Assembly: GCA_046541515.1 (NCBI GenBank) | Contig: JBKHDD010000160.1 | Coordinates: 1-11,385, forward strand | Direction: 5' to 3' | DNA: 11,385 nucleotides | Source of the DNA: CAYFVR01 sp046541515 | GTDB taxonomy: Bacteria; Desulfobacterota; Desulfobacteria; Desulfobacterales; Desulfococcaceae | Part shown: positions 6,627 through 11,385 of the stretch, piece by piece | Layout: each line of letters begins with the position of its first letter | Numbering within the stretch: position 1 is the stretch's first letter | Program-made: the position numbers and the translations under genes | The notes under the pieces: generated by a model | What the model was told of the DNA's origin: nothing | Databases searched by the model: none | Seen by the model: only the letters and a program-made list of their open reading frames with translations

Positions 6627-7085
6627 ATGGCCTTCCAGCAAAAAAGAAAATTTCGATCAGCGACAATTAAAGAAGCCTTTTTAAGAGAAAACCGAGAATT
6701 TCGCCATACCGGATTGCCTGTACATTTTCCGGAAAAGCCATGTATCCCGGTTTTGCCCCAAAACAGACCCGCCCGGCATACCGCCCCATCATAAAAAAAC
6801 GCGGCGGCAAACGTGTTTTCGGCGTTGGAGAACCCCGCAAATCCCAGGAAAAATCTTGTTCGGAAGGGAAGTTGCCCGATTGGTCCGGACAAAGACCGGC
6901 CAGCTTTCCCAGACGAAAAGGAGAATGGAAGGATTCGGAAGTTGGGAAGAGAACCGCCCGGTCCCCCCTGAAAACGGTCGGGCGGGGCAAATCCAGTTCC
7001 GACGGCGCCCGGGAAGGGGGCCAACCAGCGGACGCCGGGAAAGCAACGATGGGGAAGACCATTCGCTTTCACCCGACCGGAGGCG
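6627..7085. other. Intergenic region between receiver and small membrane protein genes
   Basis: About 460 bases with no credible gene; the open frames lack family sequence and sensible codon use. The receiver gene's promoter should lie here. A TTTAAT box on the minus strand near 6665-6670 is a possible -10, but no convincing -35 accompanies it. No terminator was found after the small protein gene. Confidence 0.35.
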
Positions 7086-7268
7086 CTATTTGGCTTCCTC
7101 CTCGATCTCCCGAACGGCGTCCTTTTGCCGTTCCCGGCCTTGGAGATAATAATCGTCATCCTGAAAATACCCCGGAATTTCCAGGACGGGCACGTCGTAA
7201 ATCCCGAAAAATTCGACGCCAAAAGCGACGAGCACGGCGATCAGCACGTAAAATGCATACTTGACCAT
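7086..7268 (-). CDS. Small single-pass membrane protein, 60 residues, unknown
   Basis: I do not recognise a family. Residues 4-24 (AFYVLIAVLVAFGVEFFGIYD) form one transmembrane helix at the N-terminus. It is followed by a Pro-containing turn, an acidic aromatic patch (FQDDDYYLQ) and a charged tail rich in Glu, Lys and Arg (RERQKDAVREIEEEAK) that could be a short amphipathic helix. The ATG at 7268 opens the helix; upstream is only a weak GGGAAAA. It lies 125 bases after the sigma-54 activator in the same direction, separated by a 20-bp palindrome, and may be read from the same transcript or from its own promoter. Coding status rests on the well-formed helix-plus-tail design. Confidence 0.55.
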   Translation of the reverse strand: MVKYAFYVLIAVLVAFGVEFFGIYDVPVLEIPGYFQDDDYYLQGRERQKDAVREIEEEAK

Positions 7269-7302
7269 GTCGATTTTCCCAAGACGATTGGGCATTGCAA
7301 AG

Positions 7303-7322
7303 GGGAATGGCCGGCCATTCCC
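7303..7322. repeat. Perfect 20-bp palindrome
   Basis: GGGAATGGCC followed directly by its reverse complement. As RNA it can form an 8-bp stem with a CCGG loop. On the minus strand it is followed only by CTTTG, so it is a poor terminator. Its position 35 bases before the small membrane protein gene suits an operator. Confidence 0.5.
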
Positions 7323-7393
7323 GGCTTTTCCTTCGAGGTTATTCCTCCAACCGCATGAAATCAAGAGAAAAATCACCATTTTCGCAAGGGAAA

Positions 7394-8776
7394 TCAAGCA
7401 TCGATCCGGGGATTCAGTCGAACTCCGTACTTTTTCATCCGATTCCAAATGGTTACCCGAGAAACCCCAAGCCTTCTCGCCGCTTCGGAGCGGTTGCCTC
7501 CCGCGGCCTCCAGCGCCTCGATCAGTTCTCGGCGTTTCCGGTCGTCCAGGGAGGAGCCTCCGATTTCTCGCGCCGGCTCGGGACGACTCCGGGACAGCAT
7601 CGGCGGAAAATGATCCGGACGAATGCGGGCTTCATGGCAGGAGACGAACGCAAACTCGAAGGCGCTTTTCAGCTCTCGCACATTTCCCGGCCAAGAATAT
7701 TCCATCAAAAGGTTCATGGCCTCCCGAGAAATGCCCCGCACCTGACCGTTCCCGTTTTTCAGCTGAACCCGACGGAAAAACACGTCCGCCAACAGCGGAA
7801 TGTCGCCGATGCGTTCCCGGAGCGGCGGCACGTGAATGGGAATCACGTTGATCCGATAATAGAGGTCTTCCCGAAATTTTCCCTCCCGCACCAGCGCGTC
7901 CAGATCGCGGTTGGTGGCGGAGATGATCCGGACGTCCACCGGACGGGGGTGGTGGTCCCCCACCCGTTCCACCACTTTCTCTTCCAGCACTCGCAGCAGT
8001 TTCACCTGTGTGGACAACGGCAGATCCCCGATTTCGTCCAAAAAAATGTCGCCGCCCCGGGCCGCCTCGAATCGGCCCTCCCGATCCCGGTAGGCCCCGG
8101 TAAACGCCCCTTTCACGTGGCCGAAGAGTTCGCTTTCCAGCAGCGAAGAGTTGAGGGCGGCGCAGTTGACCTTCACGAAGGGCCGTTGGGAATCGCCGGA
8201 GGTTTCGTGAATGGCGCGGGCCACGAGTTCCTTGCCGGTGCCGCTTTCGCCCAGAATGATGACGGGGGCGTCCGAGCGGGCGGCGTTGGCGATCAGGTCG
8301 AAAACCCGTTGCATGGGCGGGCTGGCCCCCAGAATGCCGTGAAAAGCGTCGCTCAGGCGCAGTTCCCGCCGGAATGCCTCGATCTGGGTGTCCTTTTCCA
8401 CCAGCTCGGAAACGTCGGTCATGGTTTCCACCGCGCCCATCACCTCCCCGTTTCCGTCCCGAAGCAGGGAGGCGTTTTTCAGCACGTGGATATGGGTGCG
8501 GTCCTTTCGCATGAAGGTGCAGCGACGCATGGTCATCCGGCCCGTTTTAAACAGGATGCACCAGTGGTCGCCCGGACGGCTTCTGGCAATTTCGCAGGTA
8601 TCGCAGTTCAGCACGGAACATGGATGGCCGATCAGTTCGCTTCGATCGTACCCGGTCATCCGCAACAAGGCCCGATTGACCGAAACAATGGTTCCGCCCT
8701 TGTCCACGATCATGATGCCGTCCTGGATGGTATCTACGACGGTCTTCCAGTAGTCGGTCAGCTCCCGTTCAAACAC
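7394..8776 (-). CDS. PAS-domain sigma-54-dependent transcriptional activator with Cys cluster
   Basis: 460 residues. Residues 5-128 form a PAS sensor containing five cysteines (C53, C58, C61, C73, C86; pattern C-x4-C-x2-C-x11-C-x12-C). The AAA+ domain spans about 145-370, with Walker A GESGTGKE at 176-183, the sigma-54 contact loop GAFTGA at 223-228, Walker B DIFLDEIG at 243-250 and the arginine-finger region FREDLYYRIN. A Fis-type HTH lies at about 425-450 (GGNRSEAARRLGVSRVTIWNRM). There is no receiver domain, so the PAS senses the signal directly. The cysteines suggest a redox switch, metal or Fe-S site, as seen in some anaerobe PAS regulators. The start is GTG, with GGGAGG 6-8 bases upstream. 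It is divergent from a TusA-like/CoADR-rhodanese operon that has a -24/-12 promoter, its likely target. Confidence 0.9.
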   Translation of the reverse strand: MFERELTDYWKTVVDTIQDGIMIVDKGGTIVSVNRALLRMTGYDRSELIGHPCSVLNCDTCEIARSRPGDHWCILFKTGRMTMRRCTFMRKDRTHIHVLKNASLLRDGNGEVMGAVETMTDVSELVEKDTQIEAFRRELRLSDAFHGILGASPPMQRVFDLIANAARSDAPVIILGESGTGKELVARAIHETSGDSQRPFVKVNCAALNSSLLESELFGHVKGAFTGAYRDREGRFEAARGGDIFLDEIGDLPLSTQVKLLRVLEEKVVERVGDHHPRPVDVRIISATNRDLDALVREGKFREDLYYRINVIPIHVPPLRERIGDIPLLADVFFRRVQLKNGNGQVRGISREAMNLLMEYSWPGNVRELKSAFEFAFVSCHEARIRPDHFPPMLSRSRPEPAREIGGSSLDDRKRRELIEALEAAGGNRSEAARRLGVSRVTIWNRMKKYGVRLNPRIDA

Positions 8777-8788
8777 CGGCGCCCTCCC

Positions 8789-8802
8789 GTTAAATTTTTA
8801 AC
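8789..8802. repeat. Inverted repeat GTTAAA-TT-TTTAAC
   Basis: Perfect 6-bp arms between the activator's ribosome site and the larger 28-bp repeat, sharing its GTTAAA half-site. Probably part of the same binding region, in the activator's 5' leader. Confidence 0.4.
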
Positions 8803-8806
8803 TAAC

Positions 8807-8834
8807 GTTAAAGTGTTTAGGTTAACACTTTAAC
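8807..8834. promoter_or_regulatory. 28-bp inverted repeat, likely regulator binding site
   Basis: GTTAAAGTGTT, six bases, then AACACTTTAAC: perfect 11-bp arms. One arm contains the -10 box of the activator promoter and the centre sits at its predicted start point, so binding would repress the activator. It also lies about 240 bp upstream of the divergent -24 element, within working distance for a sigma-54 enhancer. The activator itself is the obvious candidate to bind it. Confidence 0.6.
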
Positions 8835-8855
8835 AGATGATGTGATTCATTTCAA
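8827..8855 (-). promoter_or_regulatory. Sigma-70 promoter of the sigma-54 activator gene
   Basis: Minus strand: -35 TTGAAA (8850-8855, 5/6), 17-bp spacer, -10 TAAAGT (8827-8832, 4/6). The predicted start near 8820 leaves a leader of about 44 bases before the GTG. The -10 lies in the 28-bp inverted repeat. Confidence 0.45.
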
Positions 8856-9061
8856 AAGGAATTCCCTTCCGCGAGACGGGTCACCGTCCCCGAGAATTTT
8901 TCCGAAAAAGCGTTTCAAATCAATATCATTCCAATGATCTGCGGCTCCCGGCCCCGCCCGCTCGGTCCCGCCACGCCGTTCCGGAAAAAAAATTGGCGAG
9001 CAACGGAAAATCCGAGGCGTCTCGTCCGGCGAGGCGGAAACCGAGGGAGATTTCTCCCCTT

Positions 9062-9078
9062 GTGGCATTGGGTTTGCA
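9062..9078 (+). promoter_or_regulatory. Sigma-54 (-24/-12) promoter of the TusA-like/CoADR operon
   Basis: GTGGCATTGGGTTTGCA holds GG at 9064-9065 and GC at 9076-9077 exactly 10 bases apart, within TGGCA and TTTGCA blocks that match the consensus TGGCACG-N4-TTGCW. The expected start is near 9089, about 47 bases before the first gene. A sigma-54 activator gene is divergent to it. Confidence 0.75.
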
Positions 9079-9135
9079 CGTATCGTTCCAAAAAACGGGC
9101 CGGGAGCATTCGGCCCCGGGGAGGGAGGTCTCGCC

Positions 9136-9438
9136 GTGTCGTCCAACAATCTGCGGGGGATTGATTTGACCGGAATCGCCGGCCCTTTCGCCCTGTTGAA
9201 GATCAGCCAGATTTTCCGGGAGATGGAGACGGGCGAAATTCTGGAGATCGTTGGATGCGACCCCGACACCCGCTCCGATTTGTTTCGGGTGCTGCCCGCG
9301 CCTTCCTGGCGCCTGCTGGAGGGCGCGGGGGAACCCGGCCGGTTTCGGATTCAAAAACGGAACGTCCCGCTCCCGGATAAAACCGCTCCCCGGCAAACCC
9401 GCGCCCAATGGCGCGACGCCTCGGAACCCAAACGGTAA
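9136..9438 (+). CDS. TusA/SirA-family sulfur-carrier-like protein lacking the catalytic Cys
   Basis: 100 residues; residues 8-54 fit the TusA fold (GIDLTGIAGPFALLKISQIF, then EMETGEILEIVGCDPDT). TusA proteins carry a persulfide on the Cys of a D-L-x-G-x-x-C-P motif. Here the motif reads D10-L-T-G-I-A-G16-P, so Gly (GGC) replaces that Cys. One Cys remains, C41, in a different strand. The last 40 residues are a hydrophilic, low-complexity tail. The start is GTG with GGAGG 7-8 bases upstream. It is the first gene of a sigma-54 operon with a CoA-disulfide reductase-rhodanese, so a sulfur role is likely, but not as an ordinary sulfur carrier. It may bind a partner, use C41, or be a regulator. Confidence 0.75.
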   Translation: MSSNNLRGIDLTGIAGPFALLKISQIFREMETGEILEIVGCDPDTRSDLFRVLPAPSWRLLEGAGEPGRFRIQKRNVPLPDKTAPRQTRAQWRDASEPKR

Positions 9439-9440
9439 AA

Positions 9441-9500
9441 GCTCAACCCCAAAGATCAAACGTCCAAAGATCAAACATCCAAAGACCCAACGTTCAAAGA
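9441..9500 (+). repeat. Four 15-bp tandem repeats
   Basis: Four consecutive units: GCTCAACCCCAAAGA, TCAAACGTCCAAAGA, TCAAACATCCAAAGA, CCCAACGTTCAAAGA. The two middle units differ by one base and the outer ones are diverged. The array fills the gap between the TusA-like stop and the ribosome site of the next gene, and is purine-rich and C-containing but nearly free of stable structure. Confidence 0.8.
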
Positions 9501-9511
9501 AAGGAATCTCC

Positions 9512-11206
9512 ATGAGTTCACCGACGCGCGTACTGATCATCGGCGGCGTGGCCACCGGTCCCAAAACCGCCGCCCGTCTCCGCCGCCTCATGCCCGACGC
9601 GGAAATCACCCTCCTCGACCGCGACAACATCGTCTCCTACGGCGCCTGCGGCCTGCCGTATTACGTGGAGGGGCTTTTCGACGACGTGAACACGCTCATT
9701 CAGACCCAGGTGGGCGTGGCCCGAACCCCCGCCTTTTTCGAAAAGGCCAAGGGATTCAAGGTGCTGACCCGGACCGAGGCGCTGGGCATCGACCGATCCG
9801 CGAAGACCGTTCAGGTGCGGGACCTGGAATCCGGCGAAGAGCGAACCCTGCCCTACGACAAGCTGGTCATCGCCATGGGCGGCTCCCCGTTCAAACCGCC
9901 GATTCAGGGGATCGATCTGACCAACGTCTGGTTCATGACCCACCCCGACCACGCGGAAAGCATGGTCCGGGAGATCGAGGCCCAGGGGCTGAAAAAGGCG
10001 GTCCTGGTCGGCGCGGGATTCATCGGCATCGAAATGGCCGAGGCGCTGGTTCACCGGGGGCTGGACGTGACCATGGTGGAAATGACCGACCAGATCATGC
10101 CCGGCATCCTGGACAAGGACGTGGCCACCTTCGCGGCCAAATATCTCCGGAGCAAAGGCGTCAACCTTGTCCTGGGCGAACGGGTCACCGGCATCGGCGG
10201 CGATGAAAAAGTGACCTCCGTGACCACCGACAAGCAGGTCATCGACGCCGATCTGGCCCTGATCGCGGTGGGCACGCGTCCAAACGATCAACTGGCCCGA
10301 CAGGCGGGGATTCACTGCCATGAGCGCGGCGGCATCCTCATCAACGAATACGGCCAGACCAACGACCGGGACGTGTACGCCGGCGGCGACTGCGTGGTCA
10401 ACCGCTACTACGGCGGCTACGCGGGAGGCGAGCTGTTCGTGGCGCTGGGCTCCACGGCCAACAAGCACGGCCGGGTCATCGCCAACCACATCGCGGGCAA
10501 ACCGACGCCCTTCGCCGGCATCGGGATCACCGGGATCGTCCGGGCGTTCGACTACACCATGGCCCGTACCGGCCTCAGCGAGCAGCAGGCCAGGAATCTG
10601 AACCTTGACATCGAGACCACCACCTGGTCCGGTCCCGACATGCCCCATTACATTCCGGGACACGGTCCGCTGGTGATCAAAATGATCGCCTCCCGGCGGG
10701 ATCGGAAACTCCTGGGCGTCCAGTTCGCCGGCATGGGCAACGCGGCCAAGCGGCTGGACGCCGCCGCGGCGCTGATCCTCATGGGCGCGACCCTGGACGA
10801 CGTGGCCAACGTGGACTTTGGCTACGCGCCGCCCTACAGCCCGCCCATCGACCCCCTGGCAACCACCGCCCACGTGTTGACCAACAAGCTGGACGGCATG
10901 GCCAACGGGATTTCGGCCTTCGAAGCCAAGGAAAAGATCGAACGGGGCGAAGTGGTTCTTCTGGACGTGCGGACCCCCCAGGAATTCGAACAGATCCGGC
11001 TTCCCCACGACGTGGTTCACATTCCGCTGGGCGCGCTGCGGGAAAAATACGCCGAACTGCCCAAGGACAAAGACATCCTGGCCTTCTGCAAAGTGAGCAT
11101 GAGGGGATACGAGGCCCAGCTCATTCTTAACGCGGTCGGGTACGACCGGGTGGCCTTTATCGAGGGCGGCATCGTGGGCTGGCCTTTCGAGACCCGCACC
11201 CCGTAA
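9512..11206 (+). CDS. CoA-disulfide reductase / NAD(P)H persulfide-polysulfide reductase with C-terminal rhodanese domain
   Basis: 564 residues. The flavoprotein part (1-450) has the FAD site IIGGVATGPKTA at 9-20 and the single redox Cys C46 in SYGACGLPYY, the CoADR/Npsr signature. It also has the NAD(P)H-binding AVLVGAGFIGIEMAEAL, the second FAD motif DVYAGGD, and the dimerisation domain (ITGIVRAFDYTMARTGLS). A rhodanese domain follows at about 465-560, with VVLLDVRTPQEFE and active Cys C526 in AFCKVSMRG. Such fusions reduce CoA or protein persulfides and polysulfide, releasing sulfide. The start ATG has AAGGAA 7 bases upstream; the longer open frame upstream only overlaps the TusA-like gene. 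It is the second gene of a sigma-54 operon and a strong terminator follows. Exact substrate cannot be read from sequence. Confidence 0.92.
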   Translation: MSSPTRVLIIGGVATGPKTAARLRRLMPDAEITLLDRDNIVSYGACGLPYYVEGLFDDVNTLIQTQVGVARTPAFFEKAKGFKVLTRTEALGIDRSAKTVQVRDLESGEERTLPYDKLVIAMGGSPFKPPIQGIDLTNVWFMTHPDHAESMVREIEAQGLKKAVLVGAGFIGIEMAEALVHRGLDVTMVEMTDQIMPGILDKDVATFAAKYLRSKGVNLVLGERVTGIGGDEKVTSVTTDKQVIDADLALIAVGTRPNDQLARQAGIHCHERGGILINEYGQTNDRDVYAGGDCVVNRYYGGYAGGELFVALGSTANKHGRVIANHIAGKPTPFAGIGITGIVRAFDYTMARTGLSEQQARNLNLDIETTTWSGPDMPHYIPGHGPLVIKMIASRRDRKLLGVQFAGMGNAAKRLDAAAALILMGATLDDVANVDFGYAPPYSPPIDPLATTAHVLTNKLDGMANGISAFEAKEKIERGEVVLLDVRTPQEFEQIRLPHDVVHIPLGALREKYAELPKDKDILAFCKVSMRGYEAQLILNAVGYDRVAFIEGGIVGWPFETRTP

Positions 11207-11231
11207 TTCCGGCCTTTTTCACCGCTGCGCC

Positions 11232-11272
11232 GCCGTCCCCGGTTTTCCTTCGCCGCCGGGGACGGCCTTTTT
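11232..11272 (+). terminator. Rho-independent terminator of the CoADR operon
   Basis: A perfect 11-bp stem, GCCGTCCCCGG (11232-11242) with CCGGGGACGGC (11256-11266), and a 13-base loop, then CTTTTTG. It lies 25 bases after the stop codon. Confidence 0.9.
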
Positions 11273-11385
11273 GTTCCCCCCGCCGAACAACCGACGATTC
11301 CGGTTTTTCCGCTGTCGAAGGCGCCGATCCCAGGGCAATCGCGTGTAGAATTTGGGGGGGCAATAAAATCAGCATGTTGAAATCA

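Noticed and set aside
7295..8833. 512-codon plus-strand frame opposite the sigma-54 activator
   Set aside because: Shadow ORF produced by GC-rich codon bias; His/Val/Gly-rich translation with no domain.
9518..11020. 500-codon minus-strand frame opposite the CoADR gene
   Set aside because: Antisense shadow rich in His, Gly, Val and Asp, with no family signature.
11354..11385. A new gene starting at ATG 11374
   Set aside because: Only four codons are visible, with no Shine-Dalgarno beyond a run of seven G 13 bases away; it cannot be supported from this window.

Overview
The window looks like accessory chromosome from a moderately GC-rich, halotolerant anaerobe, most likely a marine or saline Desulfobacterota (sulfate-reducer type). 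That assignment is an inference from gene content: a glycine betaine synthesis pair, a TusA-like / CoA-disulfide reductase-rhodanese operon driven by a sigma-54 promoter, a PAS-type sigma-54 activator with a cysteine cluster, and a DUF1573 gene that appears to use UGA as selenocysteine. No rRNA, CRISPR array, insertion sequence or replication origin was seen.

Layout, left to right. (1) 1-727, minus: an exported DUF1573 protein whose reading frame is interrupted only by one UGA, at the first Cys of the family's C-G-C motif, with a perfect hairpin just behind it; a downstream gene starts at the window edge with a TGATG overlap. (2) 1066-2831, minus: a two-gene operon for betaine made from glycine (GSMT then SDMT), closed by a terminator. 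(3) 3623-5338: a decayed RNA-repair locus. It contains a slipin fragment and a tRNA-like cloverleaf on the minus strand, and divergently on the plus strand an rtcR relic broken by three frameshifts. No rtcB or rtcA remains here. (4) 5358-7268, minus: a Nudix hydrolase with a good sigma-70 promoter and an operator-like palindrome, a stand-alone receiver protein with a possible coupled leader peptide and a strong terminator, and a 60-residue single-pass membrane protein. (5) 7394-8776, minus: the PAS/AAA+/HTH sigma-54 activator. Its promoter is overlapped by a 28-bp inverted repeat. (6) 9062-11272, plus: a -24/-12 promoter, a TusA-like protein without the catalytic Cys, four 15-bp tandem repeats, the CoA-disulfide reductase-rhodanese fusion, and a terminator.

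How the parts probably work together: the GSMT/SDMT pair makes the osmolyte glycine betaine with SAM as methyl donor. The sigma-54 activator and the divergent TusA-like/CoADR-rhodanese operon look like one regulon for persulfide or polysulfide handling. The rtc region is a fossil and probably makes no protein. The points most worth a second look are the candidate selenocysteine in the DUF1573 protein, the fossil repair locus with its tRNA-like element, and the Cys-less TusA-like protein in a sulfur operon.
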